From Actinomycetota bacterium (lineage in GTDB: Bacteria; Actinomycetota; Thermoleophilia; Gaiellales; Gaiellaceae): 10,988 nucleotides of DNA. Under the pieces are notes generated by a model. It searched no databases, had not been told where the DNA came from, and saw only the letters and a program-made list of their open reading frames with translations. Positions within the stretch are counted from its first letter, which is position 1, and every line of letters starts with the position of its first letter. Both the position numbers and the translations under genes were made by a program. Below are positions 1 to 6,472 of the stretch, piece after piece. The stretch spans positions 1 through 10,988 of the forward strand of contig VGCB01000034.1 in assembly GCA_016870235.1 (NCBI GenBank), read 5' to 3'.

Positions 1-56
1 TCTCGCGCGTCTGGTACGTCGGTCCCTCACCCCACCGGACGCGCGAGAACACGGCC
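1..56 (+). repeat. Hairpin-family repeat, copy A (cut by window edge)
   Basis: Arms at 1-14 (TCTCGCGCGTCTGG) and 35-48 (CCGGACGCGCGAGA) pair with one G/T wobble around a 20-nt loop beginning TACGTCGGTCC. The 3' flank continues AACACGGCC, as in copy C at 442-505. The matching outer part of the 5' arm would lie before position 1, so this copy is truncated only by the window. Confidence 0.75.
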
Positions 57-84
57 GGGCAGGCAATCAACGTTAGCTGCCGCA

Positions 85-133
85 GGCGCGCGCGTCCGCT
101 GGGTGTAGGACCGACGAAGCAGACGCGCGCGCC
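85..133 (-). repeat. Hairpin-family repeat, copy B (inverted orientation)
   Basis: Arms of 15 nt at 85-99 and 119-133 enclose a 19-nt loop. Read on the minus strand, the loop contains CGTCGGTCC, the core found in copies A and C. The arms are alternating GCGCGCGCG and therefore differ from the CTCGCGCG and TTTCCGCGCG stems of the other copies while still pairing, with one mismatch. Confidence 0.65.
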
Positions 134-149
134 CCCGGATCCTGAAGCA

Positions 150-164
150 GGGGGACGGTCCCCC
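150..164. repeat. Short G/C palindrome
   Basis: GGGGGAC (150-156) and GTCCCCC (158-164) are perfect inverted repeats around a single G. It sits in the palindrome-rich noncoding region. It may be a small REP-like unit or a protein site; the sequence gives no further clue. Confidence 0.45.
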
Positions 165-244
165 CTGACCCCCTCAGTGCGACTGCACGTGGTCGGGGGC
201 TTCAGATGTCCTGCTGCCGTGCCGGTCCACGGCGTCTGCTGTAC

Positions 245-266
245 GCGTCTGGCTGAAGCCAGACGC
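245..266. repeat. Perfect palindrome with TGA-AG centre
   Basis: GCGTCTGGCT (245-254) and AGCCAGACGC (257-266) are perfect 10-bp arms around GA, giving the central hexamer CTGAAG at 253-258. It is related in design to the palindrome at 299-320. Confidence 0.6.
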
Positions 267-298
267 GGGAGTCCCAGGGGGCAGTCCGCTTTTCTCCC

Positions 299-320
299 CC
301 GTCCGACTTCAGTCGGACGG
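299..320. repeat. Perfect palindrome with CTTCAG centre
   Basis: CCGTCCGACT (299-308) and AGTCGGACGG (311-320) are perfect 10-bp arms around TC, with the central hexamer CTTCAG at 307-312. This is the same architecture as 245-266 with a different arm sequence, so pairing rather than primary sequence looks conserved. Confidence 0.6.
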
Positions 321-362
321 CCCCGTGAACACCCGACGCCCCATCGACTCAGAACACGTGGA

Positions 363-383
363 GGGGTTCCCAAGGGGAACCCC
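363..383. repeat. Perfect G/C-run palindrome
   Basis: GGGGTTCCC (363-371) and GGGAACCCC (375-383) pair perfectly around AAG. An overlapping alternative stem, GGGGAAC (374-380) with the GTTCCCC just after it (384-390), would compete for the same bases. Confidence 0.55.
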
Positions 384-441
384 GTTCCCCTGGCTTCAGG
401 AAACGAATCGTCTGATCCGAGCCCCAGCCCTACCCGAGCGG

Positions 442-505
442 GGCCGTGTTTCCGCGCGTCTGGTACGTCGGTCCCTTCGCTCACCGGACGCGCGGAAACA
501 CGGCC
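442..505 (+). repeat. Hairpin-family repeat, copy C; possible terminator of the pxpA operon
   Basis: Two 22-nt arms (442-463 and 484-505) pair with a single G/T wobble around a 20-nt loop starting TACGTCGGTCC. The outer stem is GGCCGTGTTTCCGCGCG with its complement. It lies 12 nt beyond the pxpA-like stop codon (518-520, minus strand), so it could end that transcript, although there is no T tract. The same family recurs at 1 and 85, which points to a dispersed repeat rather than a gene-specific terminator. Confidence 0.75.
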
Positions 506-517
506 AGGCATGCAATG

Positions 518-1291
518 TCACAGCGGCCCGACCGAACAGCCGCAGGCCTCGATCGCGGCTCTCACGGCCTCTACGACTTCCGCCGCATTCGGGCCGTCTC
601 CGTGCACGCAGACGCTCTCGGCCTCGATCGGGACGAGCGTGCCGTCGATCGCCTCGACCTTCCCCTCGGTCAGCCAGTGCGTGATCTGCGAGCGAACGCG
701 GTCGAGGTCGGTCTCCTCCTTGGAGCGCTGGAGGATGACCTCGCCCTTCGGCGAGTAGGGCAGGTCGACGTAGGCCTCGACGACGACGCGGATCCCCTGC
801 TTGCGCGCCACGCGCGGGAGCGCCGCGTCGGTCGGGTCGGGCCAGTAGACGAGCGGCTCCGGCATCAGGTCGCGGATCGCCGCGCACACGCCCTCCGCGA
901 GCGGCTCGTCCTCGCGGAGGATCGAGTAGAAGGCGCCGTGCGGCTTCACGTGGTGGAGCGGCAGCCCGGCGGCGTCGAGGAAGGCGCGGAGCGCACCCGT
1001 CTGGTACATGACGTACGCGTACCCGTCGTCCGGCGTGATCTTCATCGGCCGGCGGCCGAAGCCGAGCAGGTCGGGGAGGCCCGGGTGCGAGCCCACGGCG
1101 ACCCCGGCGGCGGCGCAGCGCGCGACCGTCGAGCGCATTGTCAGCGGGTCGGACGCGTGGTAGCCGCAGGCGACGTTCGCGGTCGTGATCAACGGGATCA
1201 GCGCCTCGTCGTCGCCCATCACCCAGTTGCCGAAGCTCTCGCCGCAGTCGGAGTTGATGTCGACCGTCCGCACCACCGCTGCCCCCGTCAT
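518..1291 (-). CDS. pxpA: LamB/YcsF family protein (5-oxoprolinase subunit A-like, PxpA)
   Basis: A 257-residue protein, normal length for the family. PxpA with PxpB and PxpC hydrolyses 5-oxoproline to glutamate using ATP; fungal LamB is needed for 2-pyrrolidinone (lactam) use. Visible family blocks are DINSDCGESFG (11-21), NVACGYHASDP (39-49), GSHPGLPDLLGFGRR (67-81), HHVKPHGAFY (113-122) and VCVHGDGP (227-234). The usual ADR block is VDL here (around 175-177), a departure from classical PxpA. The ATG at 1291 overlaps the gabT stop (ATGA), has no Shine-Dalgarno of its own, and removes the Arg-rich out-of-family extension of the longer open frame. No pxpB or pxpC lies beside it; the partner here is an aminotransferase. 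The family is certain; the exact substrate is open. Confidence 0.9.
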   Translation of the reverse strand: MTGAAVVRTVDINSDCGESFGNWVMGDDEALIPLITTANVACGYHASDPLTMRSTVARCAAAGVAVGSHPGLPDLLGFGRRPMKITPDDGYAYVMYQTGALRAFLDAAGLPLHHVKPHGAFYSILREDEPLAEGVCAAIRDLMPEPLVYWPDPTDAALPRVARKQGIRVVVEAYVDLPYSPKGEVILQRSKEETDLDRVRSQITHWLTEGKVEAIDGTLVPIEAESVCVHGDGPNAAEVVEAVRAAIEACGCSVGPL

Positions 1292-2583
1292 GCGGCCGTC
1301 GCGCCGGCGTCGCGGAGCGAGCGCTCGAGGAGTGCGAGGCCGGTCTCGAGCTCGGCGTCGGTGAGCGTCAGCGGCGGCAGGAAGCGGATCACGTTCGAGT
1401 AGAGGCCCGACGACATCAGCAGGAGCCCTTTGTCGAACGCAGACGCGATCGTCCGGCCGACGAGATCGGTGGCCGGCGCCTTCGTCTTCCGGTCGAGCAC
1501 GAGCTCGATCGCGAGCATCGGCCCGAGCCCGCGGACGTCGCCGATCTCCGCGATCCGCGTCTGCAGGTCGTCGAGGCCGGCACGGAGCCTCTCGCCGAGC
1601 CGGCGCGCTCCGGCGAGCACCTCGGGCCGCGCCACCTCGTCGAGCACGACCGACGCAGCCGCGCACGCGACCGGATTGCCGCCGAACGTGCCGCCGAGGC
1701 CGCCGGGGCCGGGCGCGTCCATCACCTCGGCGCGGCCGGTGACGCCGGCGAGCGGCAGCCCGCCCCCGAGCGTCTTCCCGGAGACGACCAGGTCGGGCTC
1801 GACGTTGTACTGCTCGAGCGCCCACATCGTCCCGGTGCGCCCGCAACCGGTCTGGATCTCGTCGTCGACGTAGAGGATCCCGTGTCGCTCGCAGAGCTCC
1901 TTCAGGCGGCCGGGGAAGTCGGGCTCGATGACGACGAACCCGCCCTCGCCCTGGACGGGCTCGAGAACGGCGCAGGCGATGGTCTCCGGGTCGGCGTCGC
2001 TCTTGAAGCGACGCTCGATGTCGGCGATCGCGTCGTCGCTCGAGATGCCCCGGTACGGGTACGGCGCCGCCGCCCGGTACACCTCGGGCGCGTACGGCCC
2101 GAACCCCTTCCGGTAGACGAGCTTCGCGGTCATCGTCATCGTCAGGAGCGTGCGACCGTGGAAGCCGCGGTCGAAGACGAGGATGCCCGGCCGCCCGGTC
2201 GCGGCCCGCGCGATCTTGACGGCGTTCTCGACCGCCTCCGCGCCGGAGTTGACGAGCATGCTCTTGACCGGCCCCGAGATCGGCACCGACTCGTTGAGCT
2301 TGCGGCAGACCTCGACGTAGCTCTCGTACGAGCCGATCCCGATCTGCTGGTGCATGAAGCGGTCGACCTGCTCGTGAACGGCGGCGACGACTGCGTCGTT
2401 GCCGTGCCCGAGGTTCTGGCAGCCGATCCCGCCGACGAAGTCGAGGAACTCCCTGCCGTCGACGTCGACGACGCTCGCACCCTGGGCGCGGGCGACGACG
2501 AGCTTCGGGTTGGGGACGCCGCGCGCGACGATCGTGTTGCGCCGGGCGTGGAGTGCGTCTGCGGTGTTCGCGGCGGTGGACAT
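1288..2583 (-). CDS. gabT: Class III aminotransferase, GABA aminotransferase-like (GabT)
   Basis: A 431-residue PLP enzyme of fold type I, the usual GabT length. It probably moves the amino group of 4-aminobutyrate (or a related omega-amino acid) to 2-oxoglutarate. PLP-site blocks are all present: VNSGAEAVENAVKIAR (111-126, phosphate cup), FHG (141-143), EPVQGEGG (208-215), DDEIQTGCGRTG (240-251, Asp for the pyridine nitrogen), SGKTLGGG (268-275, Schiff-base Lys270) and GGTFGGNPVACAAA (297-310). AGGAGG at 2595-2590 lies 6 nt before the ATG and fixes the start. Downstream, its TGA overlaps the ATG of the LamB/YcsF gene, so the two are translationally coupled. It follows the EamA gene by about 50 nt. 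Substrate preference within class III cannot be read from sequence alone. Confidence 0.93.
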   Translation of the reverse strand: MSTAANTADALHARRNTIVARGVPNPKLVVARAQGASVVDVDGREFLDFVGGIGCQNLGHGNDAVVAAVHEQVDRFMHQQIGIGSYESYVEVCRKLNESVPISGPVKSMLVNSGAEAVENAVKIARAATGRPGILVFDRGFHGRTLLTMTMTAKLVYRKGFGPYAPEVYRAAAPYPYRGISSDDAIADIERRFKSDADPETIACAVLEPVQGEGGFVVIEPDFPGRLKELCERHGILYVDDEIQTGCGRTGTMWALEQYNVEPDLVVSGKTLGGGLPLAGVTGRAEVMDAPGPGGLGGTFGGNPVACAAASVVLDEVARPEVLAGARRLGERLRAGLDDLQTRIAEIGDVRGLGPMLAIELVLDRKTKAPATDLVGRTIASAFDKGLLLMSSGLYSNVIRFLPPLTLTDAELETGLALLERSLRDAGATAA

Positions 2584-2589
2584 CTACGA

Positions 2590-2595
2590 CCTCCT
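2590..2595 (-). promoter_or_regulatory. Strong Shine-Dalgarno of gabT
   Basis: On the minus strand this reads AGGAGG, 6 nt before the gabT ATG at 2583. It is the only consensus Shine-Dalgarno in the minus-strand cluster, so gabT-pxpA should be well translated even if the upstream genes are not. Confidence 0.8.
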
Positions 2596-2633
2596 GGCAG
2601 CGGCCGACGGGGTACGGGTCAGCGATGTTCGCG

Positions 2634-3041
2634 TCAGCGACTGATCACCGCCACTCCTGCGACGACCAGGGCGACGCCGATGACTCTCTGGGCGGTGATC
2701 CCCTCGTGGAGGAAGATCGCGGAGCCGACGAGGGTGACGATCGGATACGCCGACCCGACCGGGACGACGATCCCCGCGTCTCCCTTCGTCAAGGCGTAGA
2801 AGAGGAGGATCAGGGAGCCGGCGGCGCAGATCGCGGTCATCACGGCCCAGAAGCCGCCGCGCCCCAGGGGCAGTGTCGTCCCGTTGACGACCGCGAAGAT
2901 GACGGCGAACACGGCATACACGATCGGCACCCAGAGGACGAGCTGGCGCCAGTCGATCGTCTCGAGCGCGAGCTTGATCGTGACGCCCGCCGCCCCGAGC
3001 AGGAGCGCGTACCCGACCGTCGGAACCACCCACCCGGCCAT
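2634..3041 (-). CDS. Half-size EamA (DMT superfamily) transporter
   Basis: A small integral membrane protein with about five hydrophobic helices (starting VVPTVGYALLLGAAGV, and ending VIGVALVVAGVAVIS), matching one EamA domain. Typical EamA carriers have two such domains (about 300 residues); single-domain members act as dimers. The line SAYPIVTLVGSAIFLHEG is a good fit to the end of the EamA domain. Two starts are possible. The ATG at 3059 overlaps the livM stop (ATGA). The ATG at 3041 has AAAGGA at 3056-3051 with a 9-nt spacer, and I prefer it; the proteins are 141 or 135 residues. It sits between a livM remnant and gabT in the same orientation, so a role in moving an amino-acid or amine substrate or product is plausible but unproven. 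Confidence 0.8.
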   Translation of the reverse strand: MAGWVVPTVGYALLLGAAGVTIKLALETIDWRQLVLWVPIVYAVFAVIFAVVNGTTLPLGRGGFWAVMTAICAAGSLILLFYALTKGDAGIVVPVGSAYPIVTLVGSAIFLHEGITAQRVIGVALVVAGVAVISR

Positions 3042-3055
3042 CGCCAACCGTCCTT

Positions 3056-3856
3056 TCATCGCGCCGGAGACATGTCGGCGGCCTCGGCCGGAGCGTCGGT
3101 CTGCGGCCTCGAGAGCACGACTGCCGGTCGGCCCCGACGGCGCCTGAGATCGCCGATCCAGGGGATCTCGCGCGTCCCCATGATCCCGGCCGGCCGGAAG
3201 ATCATGGTGCCGAGGAGCGCGAGGGCCATCACGAGGTTCGCCGTCCCCGACGGCGGCTTCGCGTCGAAGAGCCCGTTGACCTCGAGCCGCTGGAAGGCGG
3301 TGAAGACGATCATCAGGAAGTACGTGCCGACGACGGCGCCGGTCACGCTCGCCATCCCGCCGACGACGAGCATCGCGATCGTCAGGAAGGTCATGTCGAA
3401 GTAGAAGTCGTACGGGCTGAACGTGACGAAGTAGTGCCCGTAGAGGGCGCCGGCGACGCCGCAGACGAAGCCGGAGAGGGTGAACGCGATGCCCCGCTCC
3501 CACGGCACCGAGACACCGACAGAGCGGGCCGCACGGTCGTTCTCGCGCGTCGACTGCAGACGGAGCCCGCGCCGCGAGAACTTGAAGACGTAGGCCGCCG
3601 CCACGAAGATCAGGCTCCAGAGGAGCAGCGCGAGCAGCGTCGTCGTCTGCGGGACGCCGATCATCGTGCTCGTGCCGCGCGTGATCGACGTCGTCTGGAC
3701 GATGAACACGTTGACGACGACGAGGATCGCCAGGGTCCCGATGCCCGCCGCCACCCCGACCATGCGGACGATCGGGAACGCGCACACGCAGGCGACCGCC
3801 ATCGCGAAGCCCGCGCCGGCGAGGGTGCCGAGGAAACCGGAGAAGAAGCCGGGGCC
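3056..3856 (-). pseudogene. livM: Branched-chain amino-acid ABC transporter permease LivM, 5'-truncated
   Basis: About 266 residues of recognisable LivM remain: several hydrophobic helices, then ENDRAARSVGVSVPWERGIA, the cytoplasmic coupling loop typical of LivM, followed by FVCGVAGALYGHY, MLVVGGMASVTGAVVGT and the closing FRPAGI. LivM is one of the two membrane subunits of the Liv importer for amino acids or related compounds. Family members usually run 300-350 residues; the first helices are missing. Upstream of about 3856 the same frame stays open for a long way, but it is an Arg/Ala-rich shadow of the dehydrogenase gene, which occupies another frame. The ATG at 3802 could initiate a shortened protein. 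None of livH, livG, livF or livK is visible, so even an expressed fragment would have no partners here. Either a deletion or an assembly joint produced this. Confidence 0.8.
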
Positions 3857-4989
3857 ACGGAGAGGCCTCCCGTGTAGCGCGCGGCCGTCCGCGTCGGAAG
3901 CGTGTGATTGGTACCGGTGAAGCCCTTGTCGGAGTACGCGACGGTCGCACGGGAGCCGAGGAACAGCGACCCGTAGTTCCGGAGCCGGTCGTGGTACCAG
4001 TCGTCGTCGGCCGTGTGCACCTCGAGGTGCTCGGCCGCGACCTCGTCGGAGATCGCGACGGCCTCCTCGCGATCCCGAGCCAGGTAGGCAGCGCCGAAGT
4101 CGCGCCAGGCGGCCTCGGCCACCTCTCGCGTCCGCAGGAGCGGCAGCTGCCGGTCGATCTCGGCGAGCACGGCTTCGCCCATGGCTGCGTCGGTGGTGAT
4201 CAGGGTCGCCGGCGACGTGGGGCCGTGCTCGGCCTGCCCGAGCAGGTCGGCGGCGACGAGCTCGACGTCGGCGGTCTCGTCGCAGATGACGCACACCTCC
4301 GACGGGCCGGCGAGGAGATCGATGCCGCAGCGGCCGTAAAGCTGGCGCTTCGCCTCGGCGACGTACGCGTTCCCCGCGCCGCAGAGGAGGTCGACCGGTC
4401 CCATGCCGTCGATCCCGAACGCCATCGCCGCGAGCGCCGGCACGCCGCCGAGCGCGTAGAGCTCGTCCGCGCCGCACACGTCGGCGGCCCAGACCATGGC
4501 GGGAAGCACGCCCTCCCCACCGGGCGCGGGCGGCGTGCACGCGACGATCCGGTCGACACCGGCGACGCGCGGCACGAGCACGGTCATTAGGGGCGAGGAG
4601 ACGAGCGGGTAGCGGCCACCCGGCAGGTAGGAGCCGACGAACGCGACCGGAACCTGCCGCTGACCCGCGATCACTCCCTGCCGCACCTCGAGCTCGGCGT
4701 CGACGAGCGTCGACCGCTGAAACCGGGCAAACCGACGGACGGCCGCCATGCTCTCCTCGAACGCCGCGGCGAACCCGTCGTCGACACGACCGCGGGCAGC
4801 CGCGATCTCATCGTGGCCGACGCGGAAGCTGGGTGGATCCCAACCGTCGAGCGCCCGCGAGTAGTCGCGGACGGCGCCGAGGCCGTCCCGTTCGATCCGG
4901 AGCAGCATCTCCGAGACCGTGAGCGCAACCTCGTGATCTGCTCCCGCCGCCTGGCGGAGCGGGTGCTTGAGGAGAGTCCACCCTGCCAT
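3661..4989 (-). pseudogene. Histidinol dehydrogenase family enzyme (HpsN-like), 3'-truncated
   Basis: From the ATG at 4989, 378 residues match the HisD family: VGSYLPGGRYPL (118-129), CGAGNAYVAEAKRQLYG (203-219), LLAGPSEV (225-232), GQAEHGP (Zn-site Gln252/His255), AAEHLEVHT (catalytic Glu320-His321), a Zn-ligand Asp354 in the AYSDK motif, then NHTLPT and RYTGGLSV. Family enzymes oxidise an alcohol to a carboxylate with NAD. The SDK and GGLSV style resembles sulfopropanediol dehydrogenase HpsN-type paralogues more than biosynthetic HisD, an inference from memory. After residue 378 (position about 3856) homology stops; the last ~64 codons to 3661 are livM read out of frame. The lost C-terminus carries the fourth Zn-ligand His in E. 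coli HisD, so the product is probably inactive. No Shine-Dalgarno is seen before the ATG. Confidence 0.82.
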
Positions 4990-5084
4990 CGCTGCGGCAC
5001 AGTATGGCGATGGAGGCGCTCGAGCACCGGTCGAGGCAGAAGATCCCCCTCTTCGAGACGGCTTCTTGTGCCACACTCCTGGGC
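4990..5084. promoter_or_regulatory. Divergent promoter region between the HisD-like gene and the aminotransferase
   Basis: 95 nt separate two divergent ATGs, and neither has a Shine-Dalgarno. On the plus strand CACACT (5072-5077) ends 7 nt before the ATG at 5085; on the minus strand CATACT (5006-5001) ends 11 nt before the ATG at 4989. Both fit the -10 position of leaderless or nearly leaderless transcripts, but neither is close to consensus and no convincing -35 is seen. Between them CTCGA-N7-TCGAG (5019-5035) is an inverted repeat that could bind a shared regulator. Confidence 0.4.
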
Positions 5085-6380
5085 ATGGCTACCGACACGC
5101 GACTCTGGCATCCGTTCGCCGACATGGCGGCAGTCCGCTCCACCGAGCTGGTGATCGAGCGGGGAGAGGGGATCTGGCTCTACGACGACTCCGGCAACCG
5201 CTACCTCGACGGCACCGCGGCCCTCTGGTACGCGAACGTCGGCCACGGCCGCAAGGAGATCGCCGACGCGGTCGCGGCGCAGTTCGGGAAGATCGAGGCG
5301 TGGTCGATCTTCGGCGACACGGCGACGCCCGCCTCGACCGAGCTCGCCGACCGGTTGGTCGAGCTGGCGCCGATGGACGGCGGCCGCGTCTTCTTCGGGT
5401 CGGGCGGCGGCGACGGGATCGAGGCGGCTGCGAAGCTCGCGCGCCGGTACTTCGACGCGACGGGGAGCCCCGACCGGATCCACATCATCTCCCGCGAGAA
5501 GGCCTACCACGGGAGCCAGGCGTTCGGGACGAGCATCGGCGGGATCGCGCCGAACCGGGCCGGCATCGGCCCGCTCGTGCCCTCCACCTCGACGATCGCG
5601 TGGGACTCCGCCGACGCGCTGCGCGACGAGATCGCGAAGGTCGGCGCCGACCGCGTGGCGGCGTTCTTCATGGAGCCGGTGATCGGCGCCGGCGGCGTCT
5701 ACCCGCCGCCGGACGGGTACGTCGAGGCGGTCGCCGAGATCTGCCGCGAGAACGGCGTCATCTTCGTCCTCGACGCCACGATCTGCGGCTTCGGTCGCGT
5801 CGGCACGTGGTTCGCGGCCGAGCGCTGGGGTGTCCGCCCCGACATGATCATCTTCGCGAAGGGCGTCACCAGCGGCTACCTGCCGCTCGGCGGCGTCGTC
5901 GTCTCCGACCGGATTGCGGAGCCCTTCTGGAACGAGCGCGGCAACATGTTCCGCCACGGCCAGACGTACGCCGGGCACGCGACGTGCTGCGCCGCCGGTC
6001 TCGCCAACATCGAGATCATGGAGCGCGACGGCCTCGTCGAGCGCGGGCAGACGCTGGAGAAGCCGCTCTACGACGCGGTCGCGTCGGTCGTCGACCATCC
6101 GCTCGTCGCGGGTATCCGCGGGGGCACGGGTCTGATGGCCGCCGTGGAGCTCTCACCGGAGCTCCTCGGAGCGCGTCCCGGCGCGGCGTTCGAGGCCTAC
6201 AAGCTGGTCCGCGACGTCGGCTTGCTGATGACGCGGCCGATGCTCTCGTCGCTCGCGGTCTCGCCGCCGCTCACGATCACCGAGGCGGAGATCGAAGAGA
6301 TCGGCGCCGGCTTCCGCGCCGGCCTCGACGCGCTCCTCGAGCGGGTCGAGCCGGAGCTGGCCGCGGCGACGGCGGCATAG
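5085..6380 (+). CDS. Class III aminotransferase, omega-amino acid:pyruvate type
   Basis: A 431-residue PLP-dependent enzyme. It likely transfers an amino group from a terminal amine (beta-alanine, taurine, putrescine-like) to pyruvate. Blocks: RLWHPFADM at the N-terminus, GRVFFGSGGGDGIEAAAKLARR (100-121, phosphate cup in the SGGxD form rather than SGAEA), YHG (141-143), MEPVIGAGG (196-204), VLDATICGFGRVGTW (228-242), FAKGVTSGYLPLGG (257-270, Schiff-base Lys259), HGQTYAGHATCCAA (291-304) and a C-terminal SPPLTITEAEI (393-403). In the DExI(C/T)GFGR motif the PLP Asp230 is kept, but the next residue is Ala instead of the usual Glu. I chose the ATG at 5085 because family homology starts at MATDTRLWHPF; the upstream ATG at 5004 would add 27 unrelated residues. 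It is divergent from the dehydrogenase-Liv-GabT cluster and probably serves the same catabolic purpose. Confidence 0.92.
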   Translation: MATDTRLWHPFADMAAVRSTELVIERGEGIWLYDDSGNRYLDGTAALWYANVGHGRKEIADAVAAQFGKIEAWSIFGDTATPASTELADRLVELAPMDGGRVFFGSGGGDGIEAAAKLARRYFDATGSPDRIHIISREKAYHGSQAFGTSIGGIAPNRAGIGPLVPSTSTIAWDSADALRDEIAKVGADRVAAFFMEPVIGAGGVYPPPDGYVEAVAEICRENGVIFVLDATICGFGRVGTWFAAERWGVRPDMIIFAKGVTSGYLPLGGVVVSDRIAEPFWNERGNMFRHGQTYAGHATCCAAGLANIEIMERDGLVERGQTLEKPLYDAVASVVDHPLVAGIRGGTGLMAAVELSPELLGARPGAAFEAYKLVRDVGLLMTRPMLSSLAVSPPLTITEAEIEEIGAGFRAGLDALLERVEPELAAATAA

Positions 6381-6394
6381 CCGAACGCGAACGA

Positions 6395-6442
6395 AGAGCC
6401 GCTGCCCCGGGACCGACCCGTCGGCCCCGGGCCGCTGGCTCT
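6395..6442 (+). terminator. Candidate hairpin terminator after the aminotransferase
   Basis: Two 23-nt arms start with AGAGCC (6395-6400) and end with GGCTCT (6437-6442); the stem includes GTCGG and CCCGGG pairings, with 18 of 23 positions complementary. It begins 14 nt after the TAG at 6378. There is no T run, which is common in GC-rich actinobacteria, so termination is inferred from position and stem strength only. Confidence 0.5.
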
Positions 6443-6472
6443 CCGGACAGGCACCGGCGCCGCGACGAGGCC

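Larger units (their letters stand above)
1..517. other. Gene-free region packed with palindromes
   Basis: No open frame here resembles a protein: the ORFs are Arg/Pro/Ser-rich, cross the palindromes, and have no family motif. The stretch instead holds at least seven inverted repeats: three copies of one hairpin family (from 1, 85 and 442), two compact palindromes centred on CTGAAG/CTTCAG (245, 299), and two G/C-run palindromes (150, 363). It lies downstream of the pxpA-like gene that ends at 518 on the minus strand. The upstream border is outside the window. Confidence 0.8.

Noticed and set aside
1..517. CRISPR array suggested by repeated units
   Set aside because: Only three units, in both orientations, at irregular distances, with variable stems; no direct repeats of constant length with unique spacers and no cas gene.
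177..758. 193-codon plus-strand ORF at the left end
   Set aside because: It crosses several palindromes and the 3' end of the pxpA-like gene in antisense, and has no Shine-Dalgarno or recognisable domain.
2618..2640. GTCAGCGA direct repeat between eamA and gabT
   Set aside because: Two 8-bp copies 15 bp apart, one inside the eamA 3' end; too short to distinguish from chance.
1882..2799. 305-codon plus-strand ORF opposite gabT and eamA
   Set aside because: Its Asp/Val/Arg-rich sequence mirrors the two real genes on the minus strand.
4671..6098. 475-codon minus-strand ORF opposite the aminotransferase
   Set aside because: It is the antisense frame of a gene with all PLP motifs. Its Asp/Arg/Val-rich repeats (DRRDRVVERL style) are typical of GC-rich shadows, and no domain is visible.
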